DNA from: Wuchereria bancrofti
Lineage: Eukaryota; Nematoda; Chromadorea; Rhabditida; Onchocercidae
Assembly: GCA_005281725.1 (NCBI GenBank)
Contig: SSBO01000001.1
Coordinates: forward strand, 1,100,399-1,164,398
Direction of reading: 5' to 3'
Length of the DNA: 64,000 bases
The position numbers and the translations under genes were made by a program. Each line of letters opens with the position of its first letter. Within the stretch, counting starts at the first letter, position 1. Below are positions 35,697-48,843 of the stretch, piece after piece. The notes under the pieces were generated by a model. The model was not told the DNA's origin and ran no database searches. It was given only the letters and a program-made list of their open reading frames with translations.

Positions 35697-37299
35697 CCTT
35701 CCTTTTCTTTTTCTCTTATCTTCTCCTGACTTTTTTGATTTTTCTTCTACCGTTTGTTTAGTCTTATTCATTTCTTTGGAATAGTTTTGTTTTAAACGAA
35801 ATGTACTAAAATATTTTTAACGTTTTAAAAAAAAAAGTATACTAAAAAAATATATTTTTGAAAAAAAAAGTCTGTTTTTCAGATTTTCATCTGCATAGCA
35901 TTTTTGAACTTTTCTCACTTTTTATTATTAAATTGTTGCTTTTCCTGTCTAGAAATTTTCCTTCTTTTTATTTCAAAATTTTGTTATATTACTGAATTTC
36001 AACTATACCTCTCTCAATTCTTTGCTAGACTTTTGATTGTCATTGTGGTCTTCCACCGAAGATATTATGAAAATCATTGATTATTTCTATCGTACACTAC
36101 GAAATGCAATTTTTTTACGCTAATGCGTTTTAGGTAACCCTTCAACTTTTTTTTTCTATTTTGTAGTTTAAATTATTGTAAAATTATTTATTTTAGTTTC
36201 CTTTATATTTATATTTGCATTACTTCAGTCCGTTTTGTTTTTCTCACTTTTTTCACTTTTTTGCTGCATACTTACATGCTAGAATATCAGTTTTGATTCA
36301 CTTCACGAACGTTAACTTTATATCCAGATATTAGTATTGATTCAGTTCAGAAATTTTCGAAACACTTATTTTCGAAATAGTTGTGCCAAATTTTATATTT
36401 TTATATATAAATATCTAGGTAGGGAAAGCATTTTGAATAATTATCATTTTTGATATCCAAAAAATCTCAACTGTAGTTTAGGGAAGTTGAAGATTGAAAA
36501 AGACACTCGATTCGATCCAGGAATATTGATGAGAGTCATAAATAGTCAGAATGTCTAAGTTGGGAAGATTTCAGATACTTTGAAGATTAGAAAATTTCAG
36601 TATATAAGAGAACTGAAAATTAATCTGTTGCTAGGTAATGTTATGTAGTAATTATGTTATGTATAGAATGCGCAGAATAATTTTACATTATAAATTTCGA
36701 GGAAATTTCCACTTGAGAAAATTTGTCAGTGAATTAGTGGAGAACTCTAAACTTATCGGCAGAGCGTCAAATTGAAGTTTCTTTATCCGCTAGTTTCAAG
36801 ATTTTCACATGACTGTATGTAATCCCATGATAATTGGTGGTTCTTTGTTATTCAAAATTCTCTTATATTTAAAGTCATTCTAGCTTTACAAAATGTATCA
36901 TTTCCCAGATGGACTGTTTTTGAACTTTTTCTGTTCCTGAATTTCCAAAGATTTGTCCAATATTAAAAAATCCGAAAGGTTTATGAGATTTGAACTGATT
37001 GTTCTATACTACATATAAGTTGATAAAACTGTGTAAGAAATTATGACGATTGAGGGCGCATTTTTTATCTCATCGATCCTGCGATGCTACCATAGCGAAT
37101 AGCGAATTTTCAGGTTTTAAATTTAACCAATTTTCAGTCGCAGTTTTCAGGTTTTGGCTGTACGAAAGCTTGCCGTGCTTTCCGCACGGCTCTCACGTCA
37201 TATCCAGCGTCTATATGTGTAAGTGAAGAACTGCTATCACCGGTACTTATTAACCACGTTGGATTATTTGGAATTAAGTAATCGTATTACTTTTTTAAA

Positions 37300-40200
37300 A
37301 TGTCTCTTTCGAGTAATTACCATTCACACAAGCCAAATGTGCCCATCATAATGGAAGATGTGTTTGGTTGGGTACGTGAGGGTAATACGTTTCAAGTGCG
37401 CGTATGGCTTGATGATACCGAACACGATCTCAATATTGGGTAAGTTTACAGTTTTATTTTATTTTGTCATTAATCAAAATAAATAAATGCTATGTTTTTT
37501 TACTTAACTTTTTGATTATAGATTTATAGAAAGTTTCATCTTCAATAAATTATATAAACTAAACAAGTGAACTTCATCAAGAGCAGTGATATTTCTAACA
37601 TGGTTTTTCCTTTATTTAAATATCATATATGTAATTAGCGCTTCAATTTTAACTATCCAAAGTTCTACTTAATTTTTAGCTGCACTTTTTTAATATACCA
37701 ATTTCTTTCTAGCGACGATCACGCATTTTCATTGCTTCACTGGGCATCCAAAGAAGGACATGTTGCGATTGCTGAGTTGCTACTTTCTCGAGGGGCACGT
37801 GTAAACGCGACAAATATGGGTGATGATACAAGCTTACATTTAGCTGCAGCTCACGGAAATCGTGAAATTGTTGTGGTACGTTCATATTACTTTTAAAATT
37901 AGAATTCCGAATCGCTTTAGTGTTATTAACATAGTTCAAAATTTAAACGTTTATTTTGTTTGTTTTCTGAGGTGAGTTTTGGATTACTTGCTATATAATT
38001 TCTTTTTTCTTTTTTTGCTATATCGCATTTTCAGAACGTAGATTGTTTTCCCTTTGTTTTCCTTTCTCTTTCGTTTTATTTTTCGAGCCTTTTATTTCCA
38101 GAAACTACTTAATCGGAAAGCAGATGTGAACGTAACAAATGAACACGGAATGACACCTCTTCATTACGCGTGCTTTTGGGGTTACGTGCAGATCTGCGAA
38201 GTAAGAAAGTGAACTTTGAACTTTGTAATGATTTAAAAATTATTCGTGAATTTCATTAAAGATCATTTCATAAAATTCATCAACCAACAAAATTGGCACT
38301 GTCAGGAGGGAAGTAGTACTTTATTTGTTTGGATTTCCAATGTCTGAAGTGTCTTTTACTAAAAAAATATTTATTATAACTTTGATAATTACTTTTATTT
38401 CGTATTTTTCAGGATCTTATCCGAAGTGGTGCTCTAATAGGAACTTGCAATAAAAAAGGACAAACACCACTTGATATCTGCCAGCCACAAGCTCGTAATG
38501 CGGTTGCAGGTCCGTCGATTGTTAATTCAACAATTTCAGCTTGATTCCCAACGTTTCAAATATTTTTAACTACAACATTTACTTATCATATTTAGAAATT
38601 GCTCGAGAACATGGACAAAATATCAATGAAAGGACTCCATTCAAAGATCAGACATGGAAAGGTACAAAAACGCGCACTAGAGATGCAACACTTTCAAGGT
38701 TGGTTCCGTTCGCATTTTTGAATCTAATAGGTTTGATGAAGCTTATCATGTATTTTTTAATACATACTGTTTGCAGGTACACAGGTGTTGATATGGCATC
38801 TTTAAGTCTATCGATGAAAATAGCCGAATCTCATAGTGGTGAACTGTGGCGTGGCAAGTGGCAAGGAAATGATATCGTGGCTCGAATTTTAGCAGTACCT
38901 GAAGTAACTCCACGTATCAGTCGTGACTTTCAAGCTGAATTTCCTTCGCTAAGGTTGCATTCCTTCCACAACACATTTATTCTCTATTACTTTAGTTGAT
39001 TTTCACAGTCTCCATCTTTTCCAGCTGGGCCAGCTTACTGAAATTTGAATGAAATCAGTGTTGTAACAATACATCGTATTTGTCGCCTTAGTATATTGGT
39101 GTACATTTCCAAAAAAAATTTTTTTCAGAATATTTGCTCATTCGAATATATGCCCTGTATTGGCATGCTGTAATCAACCACCAAATCTTATTGTTATCAG
39201 TCAACTGATGTCATTTGGTTCACTTTATAATGTTTTGCACGAACAGACGGGTATATTATAATATTGTTGAAATATTTCGATTTGCTAAGTTCATGAATTG
39301 TATTCAAATGTCGGATCACTTTTGGAATGGCTTTTTTCGATATTAGTTTGGAATGGTAAATTGCCAGTCAAATTCTGTAATTTATTTTTTCAATATTTCA
39401 GCGGTTGTAATCGATCAGGCGCAAGCGATAAAATTTGCTTTGGATATAGCACGTGGCATGTCATTTCTTCATTCATTGGATCCATTAATTTTGAGGTATT
39501 ATCTGAGTTCGAAACATGTTGTGGTTGACGAAGATTTATCAGCAAAAATTTCAATGGCCGATACAAAATTCAGCTTTCAGGAAGTAGGCAGGCTATATTC
39601 TCCGGCATGGATGTCACCGGAAGGTGAAAATTTCATTCTTAATTTGGTTGTTGTTTGGATTTATTATTTTATTTTTTTTCTCCTTTAAATGTGGTATTTG
39701 ATCCACAGTTTCCAGCGCAAGCAGTCAGAAAAGTCGTAATCATGAAAGGTTCATCTGGTTTAACTTAATGAGTTCCAAAAATTAATTGCGGAGTTTTTTT
39801 TTTGCAATTATTTCAAACATTAGAACTCGTCGATAATTTGTTCTTTTTTTGTAGCACTTAAATATTCACCATCAGATTTAAATATTCGAGCAGCTGATAT
39901 GTGGAGTTTTGGTGTTTTATTGTGGGAATTGAATACCCGAGAAGTGCCATTCTCAGACCTTTCGCCAATGGAAATTGGAATAAAAGTTGGTTGTGGTTTG
40001 ATTAATTTGGGTGTTGGATAATTAGGAAAGAAAGAAGATGGCTTGTTGTTAAATCTAGAATATGTTGAATTTAATTGTGTTTTAGAGATAGGAGTCGGCT
40101 TTGAAGCTTTAAAAGTTTGAAATTTCAGATTGTAATGAATTAGTGTGTTAAAGCATAATTTATCGGTCTTTAAGTGCTACTGTGGTTAAACAATTTATTT

Positions 40201-40631
40201 CTTGGAAAGTGCTTTCTGCGAAGTCATTTCCTGTGAAAAAAAAAATTTTTTTAAAGCATAAGATAGAGTTTCAGTGGGATGATTTATTATTTTGCTAACT
40301 GCTTTAATCATTTCCTTTTTGCAATTTTGTTCTGCCGCCTAACAAAAGGTGGATCTTTGTTTAAGAGACTTTTTTTCTTGATTTCTTTATTTTTTTCTAA
40401 AAAAGAAAAAAGAAACTAGATTTGGAGGAGTATTGAACTTCGTAAATTTCGAGTTTTTTTGAATTGTAATTCTTTTTCCAGATTGCACTGGAAGGATTAC
40501 GTGTCCCATTTCCGCCCGGAATATCACGAAATATGGGACGTTTGATGAACATTTGTTTAAATGAAGATCCTGGTCGGCGGCCAAATTTCGACCAAATAAT
40601 ACCAATATTAGAAAAAATGGCTCAATCATAA
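37300..40631 (+). CDS. pat-4: integrin-linked pseudokinase ILK
   Basis: Cytoplasmic scaffold of integrin adhesion sites; in nematodes it anchors body-wall muscle dense bodies with PINCH and parvin. Ten phase-consistent exons: 37300-37439, 37713-37875, 38102-38200, 38413-38509, 38596-38698, 38777-38953, 39129-39250, 39402-39623, 39855-39985, 40482-40631; 467 residues against 452 in human. Ankyrin repeats fill about residues 46-165 ([33 protein letters not shown]). The kinase-like fold follows, about 210-462, with [19 protein letters not shown], an MSPEAL-type APE segment and [17 protein letters not shown]. The catalytic HRD is replaced by LRYYLSS and DFG by MADTK, as in known ILK proteins, so the domain is expected to scaffold rather than phosphorylate. 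ATG chosen because it opens the first exon and matches family length. Confidence 0.94.
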
Positions 40632-42773
40632 TTTGGATTCCTATATATCTAGTCAAAATTGATCTTGGAATTCTCGTCATATAGAGTGGTGCTCCTTTTT
40701 CTGAAATAAGGATTAAATCTTAGTGTTATTGTTGTTGTAATTCATTTGAAGCTCTTATTAATGTGAAGAGCGTTTATACTGCCATGAATGATCGTTTCTC
40801 ATAATTAAAAACTTTGGCATCAGACGATAATGACGATAACAACGTTTACTTAACACTGTTAACTTTTCTCCAGGTTGGATGGCTCACTATTAAGGATGGA
40901 ACAATCTTTAAAAAATTTCCCTGTAATTTCATTTTGAAAATCTTCATGTTTTATTTATTCTTTATCATTTATCCTTTTATCTGCCATAATTTCTAAACAT
41001 TAGTGTAAGTCGTATAGTATGTATTGGAAATTTTCTTTTTTAATATGGTCGTCAATCTTTTATCCGATATGAATACTGCTTTTTTTTTTTTTTTTTTTTT
41101 GTATAGCTGTAAAAAAAATGGAGAAATTTCCGGTTTATTCTTTTAGGAACTGTGGGTTGACTGTGTTCCGTAAAGTGGAATTTGAAACAAGTGGAATTTC
41201 TAGAATTTGGTGATACTGCTAAATATCTGCATTTTTTTCTTGTTTGGTTTTATTGAGCAGTGCTATATCATATTTATTTCATATATTTTGTATTTATTAT
41301 AAATTATATGGTGCTTCGATTTTTTTTTTCATTTTTGAAATCTGAATTTTCAATGGATTTTTTTTATCGGATCACAACTAGTCAGAATTGATTTTAGTAT
41401 TTCTCTAACAGATGCAAGAATGTAAGAAGGGGAATAGTGGAAGAAGCGAGAAATTGAGACTTATTTTGAAAAGCTATGATTAAATTTTTATTTAAAAAAT
41501 AATTGCAAGATTTTCCAAGTCATTTCTCCACTTTTTTTCTCTCCTTATTTTCTTGACTGTTATCTATGTTAAATACTTCATTATACTAATTTCCTCTTGA
41601 GAAAATGTACTCTATAATTTATCTATTATTTTGTTATTTTTTGTTTAGGATTTGTTCATCTAATAAATTTTTAAGTTGCTGCGAGAAATTTTGCACTGCA
41701 GTAGTAAATATATACGGTAGAAGAAAAAAGAATGAAGTGGATAAGTTTTAAATTAAAAATTTCAATTTAAAAATCAAGAAAAATGAAAATCATTTAATAA
41801 TTCTTTTTTTTTTTCGATAAGAATGTGGTATAGTGACGATGAGATATTAGTAAAAGATGCATACATAAAAATTGTTGATGAAATTTTTACCAAACCTATT
41901 TTGAATTAAATAGTGAAAATTTAGAAATTAGTTCAAAAAATTCATTCATGCGTGTCGTTAAATCAGTCTTAGTCGTAAATAAGTGAAGCACAATATTATT
42001 TGTTGGTAGGAAGAGTTAAAGGATGGGTATTATTAGTGTAGACGGAAAAGCTTCTCAAAAATGATAGACTACTTAGTAATTTGCTCATTTTAAAAGCTTC
42101 ATTTTTCTTTTTCTTTCTTTCCATAATACAAATTGAAGCTATTCTAAAAATATTTACAAATTTAGAGCGTTCATTGCGTTGATATTAGTATTTTCTAATT
42201 TTGCTTGTATTATTATGAAATTATTATTATTAAATTAGAATGATAAATACTTTTTTTTTATTTAAAACGATGCCTTTTTACGACAAAAAAAAAAGAGAAA
42301 AACAATAACAAATCACTAGGCTGAAATTTTTTAATTGTTTTTTCTTTTTCTGAACTATTTAAATACTTTTTTTTTCTTACAAATCATAAAATGTGTATTA
42401 TTTGCAAGTCATAAATACATTTTTTAGATTTTATAAGAAATTACTTAAGTTATCATTATAATATTGTCTAATATTTATTGTTTTTTTATTTCTAATATAC
42501 TATATTATCAAGAAATTTTACGATTTTAAAAAATGCTGTTTAAGTCTGAAATGTAAAATTTGAAAATTACTTAAACGATTCATTCTTTTCTTTTATTCTT
42601 TTTTTCTAGTGTGTAATAATGTGAAGTTGGAAGAAAAATTCGTTCATTAAAAATTTTTTCATAAAAATATTTCAGTATTTCATGCAAGAAATGTATGTTA
42701 TACATTTAAAAGAAATTAAAATAGTGGTAGAATTAATATTATTTGGATGTGAATTTTGAATAAATATGGGAAG
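40632..42773. other. AT-rich spacer between pat-4 and the Gr-like receptor gene
   Basis: 2.1 kb of very AT-rich DNA with many homopolymer runs, including a T tract of about 21 bases at 41,080-41,100. It should contain the pat-4 3' UTR and the receptor promoter. I see no conserved coding segment; open frames are short and low complexity. Confidence 0.45.
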
Positions 42774-45705
42774 ATGCCATTTTTGAAGATTGATTTTTCA
42801 ACTCATGATTCAAATAATCATATTCAGAAGCATTTACGTGCTCAGGTATATATACATTTTATGAAATTTCAACCTAATTTTTATTTTAATTGTATTATTT
42901 AAAACATTTTGTGATTATTTCTTAATTATTTTTGAAAAAGAAAAGTATTTCACATTAATGGAATTAGTGTGAAATAAAATAATGATTTTATAATAAAATG
43001 AGAAGTGAAAAAAAAAATTGAATGATTGATTTTTTTATAAAATTGAAAATTATAAATTTACATTAAATTATGTTTAAAATTTTTAAGTTCTCACGTTACT
43101 TCTGGCCAGTACAATTAGTTCTTGCATTACTTTGTTGTCGATTTACTTGCCTCAGGCAAAAAAATAGACGGCGTAGTTGGATAGCCGAATGTCATATGAT
43201 TTTTATCATTTTCTTCTTAATTATCATATTACTGATTACAACCATACAATTTTGGTATGACGTACGAACGACAACTGCGTAAGTCTTTTTTTTCTGTCTA
43301 TCGATATTATCAGTTATCAGTTATACTTAAACTTTGCTTGCATTCATTATCATTGTTTGTAATGATTACTACATTACAATTTATCATTATCTTTTATTAT
43401 CACTAAATAACATGAATTTGCCATGAATTTGTGGTAGAAAATTTCAGAAATCCACCAGAAATAGCCGTTTCAATTTTACAACTACAAGGAGTCTTGAATT
43501 TATGTTTTTTGGTTTATTGGGATGTACACTCAGTTGGTGACAAATTACGACAACGTCTTCAGTCCACATCAACTGGTATCGGTGTTCTAAGGCGGAAATC
43601 ATTGTTGGACAATATTCATGTAAAAATTTACATTTTATTTATTATTTTATTATCTCAATGAAATATAACAGAAATAACTACATGAGAATTACTTGTATAA
43701 TTTAATTGATAGAAATTCGATGGGTCATTGCAGGAGTAGTCGGTCATTTCCTTCAAATCTAATATCAAATAATGTTCGGTTTGAAGATTTAGTAAGAATT
43801 GAATTGATGACATTCAAGAATTATTAACTTTCGATGTTTTATCTAATTTATTACTCTTTATAAATTTATTTGCAAGTAATAAAGTGAAATAATCTGCATA
43901 AACAAACAAGTAAATAAAAAGGAGTAAACAATGACAAACAAATATGGGTGAAAAGGAAGTGTAAACAAAAATCATCAACAATTCCTAATGTAAACAACGC
44001 AACAATGTTAATACTTTATTTTTTCTTCAGCTTGGTGCAATCATATCTGGAATTATTATTAGTGTATTTATGATAATTTATCAAATTTTACGAATAATTG
44101 CTAATAATTATTCACCAATTGTAAAAATTCCATTAAATATTAATTTGTCGCATTATTTTCATTGGCTTTTTGTTGGTATTTTTATTTATGTTGCATTCTC
44201 CTATCCTGCTATTTACACTGAAGTATACAGTTTAATTAGTATTGTTTGTGCTGAATTTCGTGCATTAAATGATGATTTTGCAAATGATTGCAATACCTAT
44301 CAATTACCTGTAATTAGGCATTATGTCACCGCTCATTGGACACTGTCACGATCACATGCATTATTTGGTCGATCACTTAGGTAGGTGTGAAATAATATTT
44401 TTACTGGTAAGTATTTAAATTTTATCAAACAAATGAATTTTTTTTTTTTGTTTTGAAATGAATAATAAAACATTTAGTTATAGCTACATACCAAATATAA
44501 GTTAATTTATTAAGTACTATTAAGTATCAGTGATTTTTTTTAATTATTTATTTTTCACCAGTGAAATGATTTATTTATATGTATTAGATGTTTTAGTAAT
44601 TCTTGTAATAAAAAATTGTCACAAAAAGTCCTTTTTTTTCTTTCATGATTTTTTTTTTTTTGCTATCATTTAACGACAAATTTTATGAATAAAATTTTGA
44701 AAAATGCATTATATTATTCAAATGAAATATTAATTAATTTTTTTTTTTGTACTAAATTTATTATGAATCATTTCAAATGATATTTCTAGCTTGTGGATGA
44801 GTTTTCATCTGTCAACTTCAACGCTCTCTTGCATATTTCTTCTACGATCAGTACCAAATCTCATCGATCAATTATTAGCATTGGAACCGATTATTGTTGC
44901 AGTAATAGTTTGTACCGCATTTCTTATTGTAATTGTTATCTCACAAATTATCTCTTCTCTAGTAATATCCTTATTACTTTATCATGATATGACACATTTT
45001 CGTTATTTGCTAATCGTTCTTATTGCTGGTACTAGCGCTCTTCAAGAACAGGTAATTGAAATTTTCAAAAATTATATTCAAATTTTCATCATTCCTCACA
45101 GTCAAAACTTATTTATCTATTTATTTGTCTGCTTATTATGCATTTCATAACTATCTAAATACACAATTTCATTCGTTTATGCAAATTTTCTTTCAAATAA
45201 ATTACCAATGTTTCCATAAAATTAGAAAATATCTGAAATGAATAGTTTGTTAGAATGAATAATAAAGAATTTATTCTATTTTCAGACATACTCTGTAGCA
45301 ATAGCATATATTAATCATTTGTATCGAAGTCCTTTAGGTATATCATTCTTCGAGATTACTGTCATTGATAGGAGATTTATCGAAAAGGTATGAACGGATT
45401 AAATTTCAATTTGGATTTTTATATTTGTGAAAAGATAAGGAAGTATTTTAGCAATAAATAAGATAAAATGATTTTTTTATATGGTGCATAGAAGAATATT
45501 GTTTGTTTTCTTTTTCTCAACTTCCATCCTATCGAATAAAATTTTTTTTTGATATCATTAAGTAATAGCAAATAATATAAACTTATTATTTCAGGCTGCA
45601 ATTATTGTGCTCCTTCTCACCGCTATATATTATTTCAACAATTATGATAAACATCCAATTCACAGTTGTAGTAAGACAATCTCTGAGGTACAAGATGCAA
45701 CCTAA
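42774..45705 (+). CDS. insect gustatory-receptor-like seven-helix receptor (GUR/EGL-47/LITE-1 family)
   Basis: Multi-pass membrane protein, 419 residues in seven phase-consistent exons: 42774-42845, 43088-43278, 43448-43619, 44031-44380, 44790-45051, 45286-45387, 45595-45705. The first exon (MPFLKIDFSTHD...) is short and hydrophilic and ends at a clean cag/gtat donor; the open frame beginning at 43,070 is probably not the true start. About seven hydrophobic helices follow, without GPCR hallmarks such as DRY or NPxxY. The C-terminal segment GISFFEITVIDRRFIEKAA then TAIYYFNNY resembles the insect Gr signature (Gxxx..VDR, then TYxxxxxQF). In C. elegans this family includes LITE-1 and GUR-3 (light and peroxide sensing) and EGL-47. 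Which member this matches is not decidable by eye. A canonical rhodopsin-like GPCR is unlikely. Confidence 0.72.
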
Positions 45706-46521
45706 ATTTGTAAATTTTATGAAATCAAAGTATAACAAGCCTAGGTGAAGAAAGCTAGTCATAGTAGAAATATTTAACGTTGCAGAAATTTTCATCAAGT
45801 GATAGATAATTTTTGATATTTGATATTGATTGATTTCATTTGTTTATTTAATTTGAATAATAAACAATAAATGCTGGCTGTGTTAATAAAGAAAACAAAG
45901 CATTAAGTGATAGTTATTGATCAAATTGCAAATATGAATTGATATTGAATAAAACTCATTAAAATGTCAGCAAAATAATAAATATTAAATAAGTAAGATT
46001 ATACTTATTTGTTTTTAACCTCTTATATTTAATTTTCAATAATTGTAACATAACTTATTTTACATTTATTTATCATTCTTTGACTAATTATATAAGAAAA
46101 ACAACTGAAATATTGGCGCATTTTATATCTTAGCATAATAAGAGTAGTGACAAATTAATTTAATTACTCTGAATAATTTACAATAATTTTTTTTTTAAAT
46201 TGTTAACTTAGACTATATTTTCCAGCAATGTTCGCAGTGTTAGTGTTCTTTTTCCATTTTGCAACAATTGCTTTTAACTAATTTTATTGTGTTGCATTCG
46301 ACATCATTTAACAAACAATCAAATGCTTTTGCCAACTAATTTCCATATATTTCTGATAGTTTAACTTTTGTTTTTTTGAACGTTTATAATCCAATTTAAT
46401 TTAATTCTTTTTTCCAGTTATTGACATGATAGAAACAACAAAATTTTTTTTTTAGAAATAACAAAAGAAACAAAAAAAAATCAATACAATATGTCCAATG
46501 AAGGATTTATATTAAAAGAAA

Positions 46522-46587
46522 ACAGACTTATTTGTCACAAAAAGAACTTTTAGCACAGACTTGTTTGTCACACAAAAAGCTTTTATC
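46522..46587. repeat. imperfect 33-bp tandem duplication
   Basis: Two adjacent copies begin acagactt and share tttgtcaca, aaaaag and ctttta blocks with a few substitutions and small indels. Non-coding, function unknown. Confidence 0.75.
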
Positions 46588-47102
46588 ATTCATTTTCAAC
46601 ATTAAAAAAAAAAGGGACATATATGTGTGTGTAACAATGTATACGAAGTTCGATATCTCTAAGCAATAGCTAAAATGAATGTTAAATTTAATTTTGCTTT
46701 AAATTTGTCATTTATCATAAATCATTTACTTTACAAACAAACAAACCGGTATGTCAACTGATTGCGATGGTACAATATCATCGATTCTTGCTATACACTA
46801 TTTGTTTCATTTTTTGGATACCTCATGACAATTAATATTGAGAAAAAAAAATGGCAAATTAAAGTTCAGAATTCAACTTAATTTTTATTTGATATCTATT
46901 ATTTTAGAAATTTCAAAAACTGAATTTTGTCTTTTATTTGATATTTTACAATTTTACCAGTTTAACATAACTTTTACACCTTAAAGTAAGCAGAAAAAAA
47001 AAAAAAGAAATAGCTATTCCAACTATCGAATAATATTACAAATGTTGAAATAAAATGAGAAAATGTTATTCGTATGAAAGTTTCGTTAACATTGTTTACT
47101 TC

Positions 47103-47169
47103 GGGAAAATTTTACCCAACCGGGAAGAGATATTAGGGAAAAAATTTTACCCAACTGGAAAGAGATATT
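47103..47169. repeat. 33-bp tandem repeat upstream of histone H2A
   Basis: Copies at 47,103-47,134 and 47,136-47,169 share aattttacccaac and agagatatt around short variable positions. The location in the H2A upstream region makes a regulatory role possible but unproven. Confidence 0.8.
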
Positions 47170-47509
47170 CATTTTGATTACATTATCTTACATTTCTTTT
47201 ACCACATCATGCACAACATATAGTTTTCATCTCTTTCTCTGCTCGTGCTATTTTGCACGTTACCTCATCGTCTCTTTAATTCTATTCTCATTCGTATCCG
47301 AAGTATATTAGCATTTCTCAGGTATATCTGTCATCCGTTCGTCTACATATGTTTGACTTTCTCTTCGAGTGCTCTAAGGAAGTGAGTTGGAGTAGGTTAT
47401 ATGGCTAAAGCCAAGTTTAGTCATAAGCTAAGTAAGTTTGGCTATTGTAGAAAAATAAGCCAAGATTATTTCAGGTAGGAAATTTTAAGTGCGCTTTAAA
47501 GTAATTCAA

Positions 47510-48294
<785 letters not shown>

Positions 48295-48843
48295 AAATAT
48301 AAGTTCGGTGGAAAATTGATGAGTTTATTGATTTCCTTTTTTAACAGTGTTTTATTAACAAGTCTTTTTGGTTTCCTTGTGCAATCTGTTCTACGCAAAT
48401 TGCTAAGTCAGTAACTTCGCAACATTTCGATCTTTCCTTTTTCAGCCAATATTTAGTTATGAAATTCCATGTCTGTTCGGCGTATCTGTACATTAATCTG
48501 TGGTTCTTCTAATAAAACCATTTTTTGGATATTTTGGTCTTGTTCTTCACTTTTTTTTGCGGGTATTAAAACCGTAATATGGCTATCCCGTATATACAAA
48601 TTTTTCAGAGTATCTATCCAACAAGTAATTGATTTTCTTCATAAATGTGAAGCACAAGCAAGAGAATGTGTTAGCTTGGAAGCGGTTTCAAGGGGACTTT
48701 GTTTGTTGTTGGTTTTCAATACCTCCCGATCATTAGTGTTCTATTTTCGAAGTTCCTAGAAGATTTCGGGAAAATTGGTTTATAGTTTTAAGGTCCCGCA
48801 GAGAAGAGTTGATGTTCGTCGCGGCATTCCTGTTGCATGACGC
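48295..48843. other. spacer between H2A and dph-1
   Basis: 549 bases separating two same-strand genes. An open frame at 48,469-48,759 resembles nothing and crosses the likely dph-1 leader, so I do not call it a gene. The spacing is at the upper end of what nematode operons show; co-transcription is possible but unsupported. Confidence 0.4.

Larger units (their letters stand above)
32694..37299. other. 4.6-kb divergent intergenic region between panl-2 and pat-4
   Basis: No conserved coding signal. The region must contain the 5' regulatory DNA of both flanking genes, which diverge. It holds short repeats: a twice-repeated atatcccagtc word near 34,243 and 34,299, a TATG/TG microsatellite at 35,049-35,088, a CAG/CTG-type run at 35,405-35,432 and a CT run at 35,665-35,693. 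Acceptor-like ttttcag motifs near 37,130-37,150 could mark the 5' UTR or trans-splice region of pat-4. Open frames present are low-complexity and short. Confidence 0.5.
45706..47509. other. spacer between the Gr-like gene and histone H2A
   Basis: 1.8 kb, AT-rich, no convincing coding signal. It contains two local duplications: an imperfect 33-base tandem pair at 46,522-46,587 and a 33-base pair at 47,103-47,169, about 340-410 bases upstream of the H2A start. The stretch 47,180-47,400 is less AT-biased and could be promoter. A cag acceptor-like site (attatttcag) ends at 47,474, 36 bases before the H2A ATG. Confidence 0.5.

Noticed and set aside
43070..43087. ATG at 43,070 as start of the Gr-like receptor
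   Set aside because: A typical aag acceptor sits at 43,087 and phase links it to an upstream exon with a clean donor; starting at 43,070 would include the intron end. It remains possible if the small exon is not used.
48469..48759. 96-residue open frame between H2A and dph-1
   Set aside because: No recognisable motif or conserved block; lies in the expected dph-1 leader region.
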